Notes: generated by a model not told the origin, from the letters alone. Shown: positions 13,138 through 27,192, counted from the stretch's first letter. The stretch: DNA of 64,000 nt from Kosakonia sacchari SP1 (GCF_000300455.3 NZ_CP007215.2:4588001-4652000); one strand, 5' to 3'. Made by a program: numbers and translations.

Positions 13138-13169
13138 ATACGTTTAAACGTTTAGACATCCAGACAGCC
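13138..13169 (-). promoter_or_regulatory. MetJ operator (met boxes) upstream of metA
   Basis: Two adjacent 8-mers on the plus strand, AGACATCC (13154-13161) and AGACAGCC (13162-13169), resemble the AGACGTCT met box. They adjoin the symmetric ACGTTTAAACGTTT (13140-13153). The tandem arrangement 20-50 bases upstream of the ATG fits MetJ control. Confidence 0.7.
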
Positions 13170-13253
13170 AAAGATACCCAGGAATCGGCAAAATGTCGAG
13201 TCCGCAAGTGAAAGGTGAGAAAGTTTCACGTCGCGGCCTGTGTAGCATTGATA

Positions 13254-13682
13254 TTAGCTAATGATTTTCGGTTTGTTATCGCGCTGAGAGAGGGGCATTT
13301 TCGATTGGCTCAGTGCTGCCAGTACGTGTTGATCGCTAAACGGTGTCTGACTGGCAACCACCTGCGGGTAACGGCATCGGCCTTGCGAAGCGCCAAAAGT
13401 CATTTCAAGAATGGCGCGCTCTTCGACGGGTGATAAGCCGCCTTCATTCATTTCCAGCGCATGCGCGAGGATCGCTAAACGCCCCATTCCAGGAAGTGCG
13501 TGCCAGAATGCGCGCGGTGCAACTTGCAGAATCAAATCTTGTAATAGCTTTTCCGCCGGGAAGAAGTCTGCGATGAGTATTCGCTGGTTGCTGAAGGTTT
13601 GGCTACCCGATACCTGCTGCTGAGTCTGGAGGTTACGCACAACCATGCGATTTTTATAAAGCTGGGCATACAGAACGATCAT
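13254..13682 (-). CDS. yjaA: YjaA family stress-associated protein of unknown function
   Basis: The protein aligns by eye with E. coli YjaA: MIVLYAQLYKNRMVVRNL at the start, FSNQRILIADFF and ALEMNEGGLSPVEERAIL further in. The ATG at 13682 has AAAGGA upstream. A longer frame to 13724 adds 14 unlikely residues. The length is 142 residues, about 15 more than E. coli, with a Lys/Arg-rich tail. Its function is unknown. It is the first gene after the rrnE terminator and is read in the same direction. Confidence 0.85.
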   Translation of the reverse strand: MIVLYAQLYKNRMVVRNLQTQQQVSGSQTFSNQRILIADFFPAEKLLQDLILQVAPRAFWHALPGMGRLAILAHALEMNEGGLSPVEERAILEMTFGASQGRCRYPQVVASQTPFSDQHVLAALSQSKMPLSQRDNKPKIIS

Positions 13683-13724
13683 GGAGATGTCCTTTAGCGA
13701 TAAATGGAGCTGAAACAATAGCAA

Positions 13725-14070
13725 AAAAGTGCGGACATAAGGGAGGAATGAGGCATACAGGACGGAACCTTACAGGATGTGCGTGGGAAACCAGCTTCCG
13801 CACGGTGGTGTTATCTCCGACCAGCAGTGGGCTTTGAGCAACCAGCAGGCTGACGTCTGCAGGGTTCCAGCAGGCAGGATGGGGAATACTGTGGTGTGTG
13901 CGGGGCGAGCGCAAAATCCGACAGGGGTGACGTACCGCCAAGGGTTCTCACTGTCTGTTCCGCATGAGGATTTTTGAGCGGGAGCGGGTCCGGCAGGCAG
14001 GCTGATTTTTCCGTCACTCACAGAGTGACTGCTGAATACCAGCAACCTACTTCGCAAGCAGGAGTTTCAG
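13725..14070 (-). other. GC-rich intergenic block of unknown origin with overlapping ORFs
   Basis: This stretch between the rrn terminator and yjaA is open in more than one minus-strand frame, giving Pro/Ser/Cys-rich products of up to 95 residues, for example one ending PCGSWFPTHIL. It contains a palindrome, GTCACTC/GAGTGAC (14013-14029). It has no good ribosome-binding site and no family I can name. It could be a remnant of a P4-type phage leader or ash/icd-like gene, but that is a guess. Confidence 0.3.
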
Positions 14071-14079
14071 TGCATAAAA

Positions 14080-14109
14080 ACGCAAAAAGGCCATCCGTCA
14101 GGATGGCCT
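14080..14109 (-). terminator. rrn operon terminator (first copy)
   Basis: AGGCCATCC (14088-14096) pairs with GGATGGCCT (14101-14109). On the minus strand it is followed by TTTTTGCGTTTTT. It matches the rrnB T1-type terminator. Confidence 0.9.
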
Positions 14110-14122
14110 CTTCACTGGTTTG

Positions 14123-14242
14123 ATGCCTGGCAGTTCCCTACTCTCGCATGGGGAGACCCCACACTACCATCGGCGCTACGGCGTTTCACTTCTGAGTTCG
14201 GCATGGGGTCAGGTGGGACCACCGCGCTGTTGCCGCCAGGCA
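14123..14242 (-). rRNA. rrf: 5S ribosomal RNA (first rrn operon)
   Basis: The 120-base gene starts TGCCTGGCGGC and ends TGCCAGGCAT on the minus strand, so its two ends pair as in all 5S RNAs. It lies 92 bases downstream of 23S and 14 bases upstream of the terminator. The sequence appears identical to the copy at 56496-56615. Confidence 0.97.
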
Positions 14243-14334
14243 AATTCTGTTTATCAGACCGCTTTTACGTTCTGATGTAATCTGTCATCAAGCTGATTTC
14301 ATGTCTCTCACCGCCAAAACATCTTCGGCGTTGT

Positions 14335-17240
<2,906 letters not shown>

Positions 17241-17434
17241 TCACAACCCGAAGATGTTTCTTTCGATTCATCATCGCGCTGTAAAAATTTGAGAGACTCA
17301 CAGAACAGTTCACACTGTTCAGTGTTTCAATTTTCAGCTTGATCCAGATTTTTAAAGAGCAAATATCTCAAACGTGACTCGCAAGTCAGTTTTGAGATAC
17401 GGCTGGCAACGCCTTTCACACATTACCGCGCAAG

Positions 17435-17510
17435 TGGCGTCCCCTAGGGGATTCGAACCCCTGTTACCGCCGTGAAAGGGCGGTGTCCTGGGCCTCTAGA
17501 CGAAGGGGAC
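17435..17510 (-). tRNA. gltV: tRNA-Glu (UUC)
   Basis: This 76-base cloverleaf includes an encoded CCA end. The acceptor starts GTCCCCTTCG, the anticodon loop reads CCTTTCACG with UUC, and the T-loop is GTTCGAATC. It is the single spacer tRNA of this operon, the arrangement of E. coli rrnE (gltV), which agrees with the purH/metA flanks. Confidence 0.97.
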
Positions 17511-17680
17511 ACGAAAATTGCATATCACGCGCTGCGTGATATTTTCGTGTAGGGTGAGCTTTCATTAACAGAAAGCGAGCGGCTTTATTTATTAAGCCTC
17601 ACTCCCGACGCGTAAACGCCTTGCTATTTACTTTTCATCAGACAATCTGTGTGGACACTGCAGAGGCAGGTTCTTTAAGG

Positions 17681-19220
<1,540 letters not shown>

Positions 19221-19370
19221 AAAAGTTTGATGCTCAATGTTTCTTTATTTCTAAAGAAAAGAACTTCGTAATGAATTACGTGTTCACTCGTTGAGACTTG
19301 GTATTCATTTTTCGTCCGAGGACGTCAAGAATCCAGTCACCCTGAGTGCCCACACAGATTGTCTGATAAA

Positions 19371-19383
19371 TTGTTAAAGAGCA
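19371..19383 (-). promoter_or_regulatory. rrn leader boxA antitermination element (first copy)
   Basis: The minus strand reads TGCTCTTTAACAA, the boxA at which NusB/NusE assemble the rRNA antitermination complex. Confidence 0.85.
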
Positions 19384-19421
19384 GGTGCGACGCGCTTTAG
19401 CGCTCTGCCGCGAGGTGGCGT

Positions 19422-19449
19422 ATATTACGCTTTCCTCTTTCAGAGTCAA
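19422..19449 (-). promoter_or_regulatory. rrn P2 promoter (first copy)
   Basis: TTGACT (19444-19449), a 16-base spacer and TAATAT (19422-19427) are identical to E. coli rrn P2. A GC-rich discriminator follows. Confidence 0.9.
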
Positions 19450-19532
19450 CCCTGATTTTCAGGATTTTTTCTCTTCAACCGAACCGGCTGTTTGTGTGAA
19501 GTGATTCACATCCGCCGTGTCGATGGAGGCGC

Positions 19533-19560
19533 ATTATAGGGAGTTCTCCGCCCCCCGCAA
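19533..19560 (-). promoter_or_regulatory. rrn P1 promoter (first copy)
   Basis: TATAAT (19533-19538) is preceded by TTGCGG (19555-19560) at 16 bases and followed by GCGCC, the stringent discriminator. AT-rich upstream DNA fits an UP element and Fis region. The rest of the 592-base gap to purH holds P2, the leader and the purH control region. Confidence 0.85.
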
Positions 19561-19677
19561 TAGAAAAATGACATAAAAATGACTGACTGCTGCATTCCAC
19601 AGCAAAACCCGCTTTTATACCCATTTACGCACAGACTTATCCACAATCCGGCAAAAGTACAAAAATTCGCGAGCGCT

Positions 19678-19699
19678 ACGCAAACGTTTTCGTTACAAT
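19678..19699 (+). promoter_or_regulatory. PurR operator and -10 region of purHD
   Basis: ACGCAAACGTTTTCGT (19678-19693) is a full PurR box. It is directly followed by TACAAT (19694-19699), so bound PurR would block the polymerase. Confidence 0.85.
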
Positions 19700-19730
19700 G
19701 CCCGCGCAAAAAACATGAGCCCTCGCTGGG

Positions 19731-19780
19731 GCATTAGCTAAGTTTTAGGATCAATAAAGATCCTAATATTTAGCTAACGC
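19731..19780 (+). promoter_or_regulatory. Long stem-loop in the purH 5' leader
   Basis: Two 22-base arms (19731-19752 and 19759-19780) pair at 19 of 22 positions around an AATAAA loop. The arm cores are TTAGCTAA and TTAGGATC. It lies 32 bases ahead of the purH start and has no T-tract. No known riboswitch family was recognised. Confidence 0.6.
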
Positions 19781-19812
19781 TCTCTGTTAAAGACAAATCC
19801 AGGGGATTTACC

Positions 19813-21402
19813 ATGCAACAACGTCGTCCAGTCCGCCGCGCTTTGCTCAGTGTTTCTGACAAGGCCGGTATTGTCGAATTCGCACAGGCGCTCTCTCAGC
19901 GTGGCGTAGAACTGCTCTCTACCGGCGGCACCGCGCGTCTGCTGGCGGAAAAAGGTCTGCCAGTGACTGAAGTTTCCGACTACACCGGTTTTCCGGAAAT
20001 GATGGATGGACGCGTGAAAACCCTGCATCCGAAAGTCCACGGCGGCATTCTGGGTCGTCGCGGGCAGGATGATGCGATCATGGCGCAACACGCGATTGCG
20101 CCGATCGATATGGTTGTCGTTAACCTTTATCCGTTCGCCGAGACCGTCGCACGAGAAGGTTGCTCACTGGAAGATGCGGTAGAGAATATTGATATCGGCG
20201 GTCCAACCATGGTTCGCTCCGCCGCGAAGAACCATAAAGATGTGGCTATCGTTGTAAAGAGCAGCGACTACACCGCAATTATTAATGAAATGGATGCCAA
20301 TGAAGGTTCACTTCTGCTTGCCACCCGTTTCGATCTGGCGATTAAAGCGTTTGAACACACCGCGGCGTACGACAGCATGATTGCCAACTACTTCGGCAGC
20401 CTGGTTCCGGCCTACCACGGCGAAAGCAAAGACCCCGCCGGTCGCTTCCCGCGTACCCTGAATCTGAACTTCATTAAGAAGCAGGATATGCGCTACGGCG
20501 AGAACAGCCACCAGCAAGCCGCCTTCTATATAGAAGAAGAGATCAAAGAAGCCTCCGTTGCCACCGCGCAACAGCTGCAAGGCAAAGCGCTCTCCTATAA
20601 CAATATTGCCGACACCGATGCGGCGCTGGAGTGCGTGAAAGAGTTCAGTGAACCTGCGTGTGTGATTGTGAAGCACGCCAACCCTTGTGGTGTCGCGGTT
20701 AGCGGTTCAATTCTGGAGGCTTACGATCGCGCTTATAAAACCGATCCGACCTCCGCATTCGGCGGCATCCTCGCTTTTAACCGTGAACTGGACGCTGAAA
20801 CTGCGCAGGCCATCATCTCTCGCCAGTTTGTCGAAGTGATTATCGCGCCGTCCGCGAGTGAAGAAGCGCTGAAAATTACCGCCGCTAAGCAGAATGTCCG
20901 CGTACTGGTCTGCGGCGAGTGGACGCAGCGTGTTCCAGGCCTTGATTTTAAACGCGTCAACGGCGGTCTGCTGGTCCAGGACAGAGATCTCGGCATGGTA
21001 AGCGCAAGTGAACTGCGCGTTGTCAGCAAACGCCAGCCGACCGAGCAGGAGCTGCGTGATGCGCTGTTCTGCTGGAAAGTGGCGAAATTCGTCAAATCCA
21101 ACGCCATTGTCTACGCGAAAGAGAACATGACCATCGGCATCGGCGCAGGTCAGATGAGCCGCGTCTACTCCGCGAAGATCGCCGGGATAAAAGCGGGTGA
21201 CGAGGGGCTGGAAGTAAAAGGTTCAGCCATGGCTTCCGACGCCTTCTTCCCGTTCCGCGATGGTATTGATGCCGCCGCCGCTGTTGGCGTGACCTGCGTT
21301 ATTCAGCCTGGCGGTTCCATCCGCGATGACGAAGTCATTGCCGCCGCCGACGAACACGGCATTGCGATGATCTTCACCGACATGCGTCACTTCCGCCATT
21401 AA
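19813..21402 (+). CDS. purH: Bifunctional AICAR transformylase/IMP cyclohydrolase
   Basis: This enzyme carries out the last two steps of de novo purine synthesis, AICAR to FAICAR to IMP. The N-terminal cyclohydrolase domain (about residues 1-200) has [11 protein letters not shown] and TLHPKVHGG. The C-terminal transformylase has the catalytic Lys-His in [10 protein letters not shown]. At 529 residues it equals the E. coli protein. AGGGGA precedes the ATG and is flanked by AAATCC/GGATTT, which could form a small hairpin around the ribosome-binding site. purD follows after 15 bases as an operon under PurR control. Confidence 0.97.
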   Translation: MQQRRPVRRALLSVSDKAGIVEFAQALSQRGVELLSTGGTARLLAEKGLPVTEVSDYTGFPEMMDGRVKTLHPKVHGGILGRRGQDDAIMAQHAIAPIDMVVVNLYPFAETVAREGCSLEDAVENIDIGGPTMVRSAAKNHKDVAIVVKSSDYTAIINEMDANEGSLLLATRFDLAIKAFEHTAAYDSMIANYFGSLVPAYHGESKDPAGRFPRTLNLNFIKKQDMRYGENSHQQAAFYIEEEIKEASVATAQQLQGKALSYNNIADTDAALECVKEFSEPACVIVKHANPCGVAVSGSILEAYDRAYKTDPTSAFGGILAFNRELDAETAQAIISRQFVEVIIAPSASEEALKITAAKQNVRVLVCGEWTQRVPGLDFKRVNGGLLVQDRDLGMVSASELRVVSKRQPTEQELRDALFCWKVAKFVKSNAIVYAKENMTIGIGAGQMSRVYSAKIAGIKAGDEGLEVKGSAMASDAFFPFRDGIDAAAAVGVTCVIQPGGSIRDDEVIAAADEHGIAMIFTDMRHFRH

Positions 21403-21417
21403 TCCACGGAGCAGACA

Positions 21418-22710
21418 ATGAAAGTATTAGTAATTGGCAACGGCGGACGCGAACACGCGCTGGCATGGAAAGCCGCACAGTCGCCGCTGGTTGATACCGT
21501 TTTTGTCGCACCGGGTAACGCCGGTACGGCACTGGAACCGACGCTGCAAAACGTCGCGATTGGCGCAACCGACATCCCGGCGCTGCTGAGTTTTGCGCAG
21601 AATGAGAAGATCGATCTGACTATCGTTGGCCCGGAAGCACCGCTGGTGATCGGCGTGGTCGACGCATTTCGCGCGGCTGGCCTGAAGATTTTTGGCCCCA
21701 CACAGGGCGCCGCACAACTGGAAGGCTCCAAAGCATTCACCAAAGACTTCCTCGCGCGCCACAATATCCCGACCGCCGAGTACCAGAATTTTACCGACAT
21801 CGAACCTGCGCTGGCTTACCTGCGTGAGAAAGGTGCGCCTATCGTGATCAAGGCCGATGGTCTGGCGGCGGGCAAAGGCGTGATCGTCGCCATGACGCTC
21901 GAAGAAGCCGAAGCAGCGGTTCACGATATGCTGGCAGGTAATGCTTTTGGCGACGCGGGCCACCGCATTGTGATTGAAGAGTTTCTCGATGGTGAAGAAG
22001 CCAGCTTTATCGTGATGGTTGATGGGGAACACGTGCTGCCAATGGCCACCAGCCAGGATCACAAACGCGTCGGTGATGGCGATACCGGCCCGAATACCGG
22101 CGGTATGGGCGCTTACTCGCCTGCGCCTGTGGTGACGGATGAAGTGCATCAGCGCACCATGGAACGCGTCATATGGCCAACCGTGCGCGGTATGGCGGCG
22201 GAAGGGAATACCTACACCGGTTTCCTGTATGCCGGGCTGATGATCGACAAGCAGGGCAACCCGAAAGTTATCGAGTTCAACTGCCGATTTGGCGACCCGG
22301 AAACCCAGCCAATTATGCTGCGCATGCAGTCTGACCTGGTGGAGCTGTGCCTGGCCGCGTGTGAAGGCAAGCTGGATGAGAAAACCTCAGAGTGGGATAA
22401 CCGCGCATCGCTGGGCGTTGTGGTTGCAGCAGGTGGTTATCCGGGCAACTACCGCAATGGCGATGTGATCCACGGTTTACCGCTGGAAGAAGTAGCAGAC
22501 GGTAAAGTGTTCCACGCAGGCACCAAACTCTCTGCCGACGACCAGGTGCTGACCAACGGCGGGCGCGTGCTGTGCGTTACCGCACTGGGTAACACCGTCG
22601 CCGAAGCGCAGCAGCGCGCGTATGCCTTAATGACCGATATTCACTGGGATGGCAGCTTCAGCCGCCGGGATATTGGTTACCGCGCAATTGCGCGCGAGCA
22701 AGGCAAGTAA
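21418..22710 (+). CDS. purD: Phosphoribosylamine-glycine ligase (GAR synthetase)
   Basis: This ATP-grasp ligase joins glycine to phosphoribosylamine in purine synthesis. The N-terminus MKVLVIGNGGREHALAWK, the ADGLAAGKGV nucleotide loop and the metal-binding EFNCRFGDPETQ are intact. It is 430 residues. It is co-transcribed with purH and ends at a hairpin that abuts yjaH. E. coli carries zraSR-zraP between purD and yjaH; they are absent here. Confidence 0.97.
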   Translation: MKVLVIGNGGREHALAWKAAQSPLVDTVFVAPGNAGTALEPTLQNVAIGATDIPALLSFAQNEKIDLTIVGPEAPLVIGVVDAFRAAGLKIFGPTQGAAQLEGSKAFTKDFLARHNIPTAEYQNFTDIEPALAYLREKGAPIVIKADGLAAGKGVIVAMTLEEAEAAVHDMLAGNAFGDAGHRIVIEEFLDGEEASFIVMVDGEHVLPMATSQDHKRVGDGDTGPNTGGMGAYSPAPVVTDEVHQRTMERVIWPTVRGMAAEGNTYTGFLYAGLMIDKQGNPKVIEFNCRFGDPETQPIMLRMQSDLVELCLAACEGKLDEKTSEWDNRASLGVVVAAGGYPGNYRNGDVIHGLPLEEVADGKVFHAGTKLSADDQVLTNGGRVLCVTALGNTVAEAQQRAYALMTDIHWDGSFSRRDIGYRAIAREQGK

Positions 22711-22724
22711 CTCTCGCCCTTTCA

Positions 22725-22751
22725 CCCTCTCTCCAGCGGGGAGAGGGTTTT
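22725..22751 (+). terminator. purD terminator, also facing yjaH
   Basis: CCCTCTCTCC and GGGGAGAGGG pair through a three-base AGC loop, followed by TTTT. The sequence resembles the widespread enterobacterial CCCTCTCC/GGAGAGGG repeat. Confidence 0.75.
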
Positions 22752-23452
22752 CAGAAATTCTTTTCCGTCGGCTGCCAGCGGCAGAAATCCGCATTCGCCA
22801 CCAGCAATAGCTGCGCGCCTTCCGGCGCTTCCAGCCATGCGACGCTTACCGCAACCGCAGAGCGGTTCTGGCGCTGCTCAATACGGTTTAAGGCGTAATC
22901 ATCCAGATCGGGCTTCACGGTCTGTCCTTCGCAGGTCTGTACCGTATGGTTGGCCTGCCAGCGCCCCTGACGCAGGATCACCCGCCCCTGACGCAACGCG
23001 TCACTGGTCTGGCGGATCTGCTCTGCCCGGTAGCGATACAGGGCGACCTGATCGCTGGAAAGCTGCTGTTTCTGCCCGTCGACCTCACGCTGCATAAAGC
23101 TCAGCTCGCCGCGATCGTCAAAACGGACGCGAATATGCTCCGGCGGTTTACCGTAAACATTGAGTTCAATGAGAGTTAACGTATCGCCCTGCCAGCGGTA
23201 TTCGCTAAGCGATGTATTCCCGTGGTGCCACGGGCTAAATGCGGCGAGCAAATGCGTCTCACCGTCTGAATCTTTACGCCAGATCCGCACTGCGCCCTGA
23301 TCGCCGGCAAACCCGCTGGCGGTAAAAGGCGGTAAGGAGGAGTCATGGCTACAGGCTGTCAGCAACAGCGCTGCGCCCGCTAACAACAGCGGGCGACGCC
23401 AGAATGACAAAAGGGGCGAAACCGCCCCTTCGACAAAACTGTTCACTGCCAC
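22751..23452 (-). CDS. yjaH: YjaH-type putative lipoprotein (DUF1481)
   Basis: The 233-residue product has a basic N-terminus, a hydrophobic segment LLLAGAALLL and a lipobox-like LTAC, so it is probably an inner- or outer-membrane lipoprotein. C-terminal WLEAPEGAQLLLVAN matches the YjaH family. Its function is unknown. The GTG at 23452 places the hupA terminator inside codons 8-14. A later TTG start near residue 15 would avoid this and still keep the signal peptide. It lies directly downstream of hupA in the same direction. Confidence 0.8.
   Translation of the reverse strand: MAVNSFVEGAVSPLLSFWRRPLLLAGAALLLTACSHDSSLPPFTASGFAGDQGAVRIWRKDSDGETHLLAAFSPWHHGNTSLSEYRWQGDTLTLIELNVYGKPPEHIRVRFDDRGELSFMQREVDGQKQQLSSDQVALYRYRAEQIRQTSDALRQGRVILRQGRWQANHTVQTCEGQTVKPDLDDYALNRIEQRQNRSAVAVSVAWLEAPEGAQLLLVANADFCRWQPTEKNF
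23404..23430 (-). terminator. Intrinsic terminator of hupA within the 5' end of yjaH
   Basis: AAGGGGCG and CGCCCCTT pair around an AAAC-type loop (23411-23430). On the minus strand TTTTGTC follows. It sits 29 bases past the hupA stop. Confidence 0.8.
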
Positions 23453-23458
23453 GCGGTC

Positions 23459-23731
23459 TTACTTAACTGCGTCTTTCAGTGCTTTACCAGAAACAAATGC
23501 CGGTACGTTAGCTGCGGCGATTTTGATTTCTTTACCGGTCTGCGGGTTGCGGCCAGTACGCTCAGCGCGGTGGTTCACTTTGAAGGTACCGAAACCAACC
23601 AGTTGTACCGCATCACCTGCTTTCAGAGACTCAGTAACGGCAGCCAGGGTGGATTCCAGTGCAGCTTTCGCTTGCGCTTTAGACAGATCAGCCTTGTCTG
23701 CAATTACATCAATCAGTTGAGTCTTGTTCAT
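23459..23731 (-). CDS. hupA: DNA-binding protein HU-alpha
   Basis: This histone-like protein bends and compacts the nucleoid, as an HU-alpha homodimer or with HU-beta. All 90 residues match E. coli HupA, including the arm tip [12 protein letters not shown] that inserts Pro into the minor groove. AAGGAT precedes the ATG. A strong terminator follows at once, so yjaH probably receives only read-through. Confidence 0.98.
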   Translation of the reverse strand: MNKTQLIDVIADKADLSKAQAKAALESTLAAVTESLKAGDAVQLVGFGTFKVNHRAERTGRNPQTGKEIKIAAANVPAFVSGKALKDAVK

Positions 23732-23917
23732 AAGTTATCCTTTCAATGTGTTTATCGCTTGCTAAGCATCGAGTGCGACGGAAATGCCTCAAAAGCACTC
23801 TCCTGCATACACGCACCGATAGCCACTTATTTTCGCCCCCCAAATGTAGACCAGACGGGGGTATTAAGGGAAGCCTTCAGGCACGACAAAACAGGCGTTA
23901 AATCACGTTTTATTGTC

Positions 23918-24508
23918 TCATTGCTGCAAATTTATACCGATATTGCTCTCGCCGACCTCGCGCAGGTCTGCGCGCAGCCCTTTAATCAGCTCAATATCGC
24001 GTTCTTCGCAGGCTGCCAGAAGGCGGAAAATCTCCCACTGAATATCCCATTCTTGCTCAACAGCCGGGTTTTCTCGCAGCTCTTCGTCGGTCATTTCGCG
24101 ACCTTGCTGGGTCATTTCCAGCATCGCAACGGTAGTGATCGACGTTTTACTGACCTCGATAGCATGCTCCAACGTTTCACCGCTCAGGCGCGAATGAATC
24201 AGTTCACTGAGTGCCACGCAGGCATCAATAGCCGGGTAGACACCGTACAGATCGTAGTCGTCCGCCACCGGAATCGCCTCTTCCAGTTTCTCCAGCTGGC
24301 TGTCGAAGTTCACTTTCGCGTCTTTGACGATCTGCGTTTCCCACACCAGGTCAAGGATCCGGCGGTAAAGCTGCGGGTCGCCAAACTCTGTCTGCTGGCA
24401 GAACATGGCGTAATTGGGGTACATACGCTCGCACAGGCAAGCCATAAAGACGACGTGCTGCCAGCTTTCCAGCTTTTCCAGACGCAGGTGAATTGGGTTT
24501 TGTAACAT
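23918..24508 (-). CDS. yjaG: YjaG family protein (DUF416)
   Basis: The 196-residue protein is acidic and predicted to be helical and soluble. It starts MLQNPIHLRLEKLESWQHV and contains DLYGVYPAIDACVALSELIH, as in E. coli YjaG. The biochemical role is unknown. It lies between nfi and hupA in the usual order and orientation. The gap to hupA (23732-23917) contains the hupA promoter side and no further gene. Confidence 0.93.
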   Translation of the reverse strand: MLQNPIHLRLEKLESWQHVVFMACLCERMYPNYAMFCQQTEFGDPQLYRRILDLVWETQIVKDAKVNFDSQLEKLEEAIPVADDYDLYGVYPAIDACVALSELIHSRLSGETLEHAIEVSKTSITTVAMLEMTQQGREMTDEELRENPAVEQEWDIQWEIFRLLAACEERDIELIKGLRADLREVGESNIGINLQQ

Positions 24509-24541
24509 GATCGTTTCTCAAAATCGGTAATGCGCGGCAGT

Positions 24542-25222
24542 TTACCTGATATCGCGCTTAATTGCCTGCCAACGCGTAAACGCAGGCCGACCGGATGCCA
24601 CAGCGTCTGCCCAGCGCGTCGGTTCCGGTAATCGGTAGCCTTTCATGCAGCGCTGCACCCACGCAAGCGCGCTATCCTGGCTGACACGATGCCCGGTAGT
24701 GACAAACAATGGATTGCAGCGCGCCTTGCTGCGCCACACCCAGGCGAGCTTTTCGCCTTTATCCATCAACGGCGAGAGCGCACCTGGCTCGTCCGCCAGC
24801 GGCTCGAACTTGCCGCACAGCCGCTTTTTCGCCACGCCGATAGTCGGCACATCGACCAGCAAGCCAAAATGGCTGGCAACGCCGAGACGGCGCGGATGGG
24901 AAATCCCGTGGCCATCGACAAACAGCAAATCGGGTTTTTGCGACAGCTGTTCCCACGCCGCCAGCAGCGCCGGGTATTCACGAAACGAGAGGAAACCGGG
25001 GATATAAGGCATAGTGGTGGCGATACGCGCCACCTGATACTCAACCAGCTCCAGCGAAGGCCAGGAGAGCAGCACCATTGCCGCTCGCGTCACTTCTCCA
25101 CCCTGCTCAAAACCGACATCGGCCCCGCCGATCAATGTGGGCGGATCCTTATCCAGACGATCCTCACGGATCACCGAAGAAGCCAGTTCAAGTTGTTGTG
25201 CGCGTAGTGACGCGAGATCCAT
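24542..25222 (-). CDS. nfi: Endonuclease V (deoxyinosine 3' endonuclease)
   Basis: This repair nuclease cuts the second phosphodiester 3' of deoxyinosine. Active-site residues are visible: Asp in GADVGFEQ, Glu in SFREYPAL and Asp in [12 protein letters not shown]. The 226-residue product matches E. coli Nfi except for the last few residues. AAGGAG precedes the ATG. It follows hemE by nine bases and is likely co-transcribed with it. Confidence 0.96.
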   Translation of the reverse strand: MDLASLRAQQLELASSVIREDRLDKDPPTLIGGADVGFEQGGEVTRAAMVLLSWPSLELVEYQVARIATTMPYIPGFLSFREYPALLAAWEQLSQKPDLLFVDGHGISHPRRLGVASHFGLLVDVPTIGVAKKRLCGKFEPLADEPGALSPLMDKGEKLAWVWRSKARCNPLFVTTGHRVSQDSALAWVQRCMKGYRLPEPTRWADAVASGRPAFTRWQAIKRDIR

Positions 25223-25231
25223 ACTCTCTCC

Positions 25232-26296
25232 TTACTGATGCCAGGAGGCCGACAGGCGATGCACCGCCTCGACAAATACTCCTGCATGTTCCGGCGGGAC
25301 ATCCTGATGAATGCCGTGACCGAGGTTAAACACATGGCCTTCGCCTTTGCCGAAGCCCGCGAGAATCGTCGCGACCTCTTCTTCAATGCGCGCAGGCGGC
25401 GCGTAAAGCATAGACGGGTCCATATTGCCTTGCAGCGCAACTTTATGACCAACGCGACGGCGTGCATCGGTAATATCGGTTGTCCAGTCGAGGCCCAGCG
25501 CATCACAACCTGTTTCTGCCATCGCTTCCAGCCACTGCCCGCCGCCTTTGGTGAATAACGTCACTGGCACGCGGCGGCCTTCGTTTTCACGCAGCAGACC
25601 ATCGACAATTTTATGCATGTAGTAGAGCGAGAATTGCTGATAATCGCGCCCGGTCAGCACGCCACCCCAGGTATCGAAAATCATTACGGATTGTGCGCCC
25701 GCGCGGATCTGCGCGTTGAGGTACAGCGTGACGCTCTGCGCCAGCTTATCCAGCAGCGCATGCAGCGTGTGCGGCTCGGCGTACATCATTTTTTTAATCA
25801 GGGTAAACGCTTTGCTGCTGCCACCTTCCACCATATAGGTTGCCAGCGTCCACGGGCTGCCGGAAAAGCCGATCAGCGGCACTTCCCCTTTCAGCTCACG
25901 GCGAATGGTGCGCACGGCGTTCATCACGTAGCCCAGTTCGTTTTCCGGGTCTGGCACCGGCAGCTTATCAACATCGGCCTTACAGGTGATGGGCGAGGTA
26001 AAACGCGGCCCTTCACCGGCTTCGAAATAAAGCCCCAGCCCCATCGCATCCGGCACGGTAAGGATGTCGGAGAAAAGGATCGCCGCATCAAGCGGGTAGC
26101 GGCGCAGCGGCTGTAGCGTCACTTCGCAGGCCAGTTCGGCGTTTTTGCACAGCGACATAAAATCGCCTGCTTGCGCGCGGGTCGCTTTATATTCCGGTAA
26201 ATAGCGGCCTGCCTGGCGCATCATCCACACCGGGGTCATATCTACTGGCTGGCGCTGGAGCGCGCGCAGGTAACGATCGTTTTTCAGTTCGGTCAT
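25232..26296 (-). CDS. hemE: Uroporphyrinogen decarboxylase
   Basis: This enzyme removes four acetate carboxyls from uroporphyrinogen III to give coproporphyrinogen III in haem synthesis. The family motif [11 protein letters not shown] and the second signature [17 protein letters not shown] are intact. It is 354 residues as in E. coli. It sits between nudC, 39 bases upstream, and nfi in the conserved cluster. GAGGAA serves as ribosome-binding site. Confidence 0.97.
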   Translation of the reverse strand: MTELKNDRYLRALQRQPVDMTPVWMMRQAGRYLPEYKATRAQAGDFMSLCKNAELACEVTLQPLRRYPLDAAILFSDILTVPDAMGLGLYFEAGEGPRFTSPITCKADVDKLPVPDPENELGYVMNAVRTIRRELKGEVPLIGFSGSPWTLATYMVEGGSSKAFTLIKKMMYAEPHTLHALLDKLAQSVTLYLNAQIRAGAQSVMIFDTWGGVLTGRDYQQFSLYYMHKIVDGLLRENEGRRVPVTLFTKGGGQWLEAMAETGCDALGLDWTTDITDARRRVGHKVALQGNMDPSMLYAPPARIEEEVATILAGFGKGEGHVFNLGHGIHQDVPPEHAGVFVEAVHRLSASWHQ

Positions 26297-26335
26297 TGTC
26301 AGTTCCTCAAGCGTCAGGCCGCCAGTATATACACC

Positions 26336-27109
26336 TTATTCGTCGTCTGCCCGACACATCGCCACCGTATCCTCGATGAGGCGGCGCGCCACCGTACCCG
26401 GAGGCGGTAACAGCGGCAAATTGTCATAGCGATACCATCCCGCATCCAGCAGCTCCTTTGGATCAATGTGGATTTCGCCGCTGTCATATTCCGCCATAAA
26501 CGCAGTCATCAGCGATTGCGGGAACGGCCACGGTTGCGAAGTGACATAGCGCAAATTCTTCACTTTGATGCCGCTCTCTTCCATTACTTCTCGCGCCACC
26601 GCTTGTTCAAGGGTTTCGCCCACTTCGACGAATCCGGCAAGCACCGTGTAAATGCCATTACGATGGCGCGTGTGCTGCGCCAGCAAAATGCTGTCATCAC
26701 GGCGGATGGCGACAATGATGCAAGGGGCGATTTGCGGGTAATAGCGCTCGCGACAGTGATCACACAGCATTGCCCATTCGGTTTTACTGGGGTGCATGGT
26801 GTGCCCGCAGTAACCGCAAAACTGGTGTGAACGATAAAACTCCGCCAGTTGCACGCCGCGGCCCGCCAGTTGAAACAGTCCCACGTCTTGATCGATGAGC
26901 AGACGTACAGATCCCATGTCCTGGCGACGATTCTGGCGGATCATCCATACCGCTTCACCCTGCCACTCGCCAATGTGAAGCGCGCTCTGCCCCACAAGAT
27001 CGAAATTTCCTGCCTTGCCGTGTGGTAATTCCCCGCCGGGCATCCATAATTTTTGTTCATGGCTGACGATCCACCAGCCCTGATCGTGTGCTTCAATAAT
27101 ACGTACCAT
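26336..27109 (-). CDS. nudC: NADH pyrophosphatase / NAD-capped RNA decapping hydrolase
   Basis: This Nudix enzyme hydrolyses NADH and removes NAD caps from RNA. Zinc cysteines are in [10 protein letters not shown] and LCDHC. The Nudix box [20 protein letters not shown] is complete, and the NADH-type [11 protein letters not shown] follows it. It is 257 residues. It is divergent from rsd, and the 83-base gap must hold both promoters. Confidence 0.97.
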   Translation of the reverse strand: MVRIIEAHDQGWWIVSHEQKLWMPGGELPHGKAGNFDLVGQSALHIGEWQGEAVWMIRQNRRQDMGSVRLLIDQDVGLFQLAGRGVQLAEFYRSHQFCGYCGHTMHPSKTEWAMLCDHCRERYYPQIAPCIIVAIRRDDSILLAQHTRHRNGIYTVLAGFVEVGETLEQAVAREVMEESGIKVKNLRYVTSQPWPFPQSLMTAFMAEYDSGEIHIDPKELLDAGWYRYDNLPLLPPPGTVARRLIEDTVAMCRADDE

Positions 27110-27192
27110 TTGGTGAACTACCTTCGCTTTACTGGCATGTTATTAACATTATTATTACATCGTTTTGATCTTACATATTTGCGGAGCCATTT

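Noticed and set aside
13254..13724. Longer start for yjaA at 13724
   Set aside because: The 14 extra residues are not family-like, and the ATG at 13682 has a proper AAAGGA ribosome-binding site.
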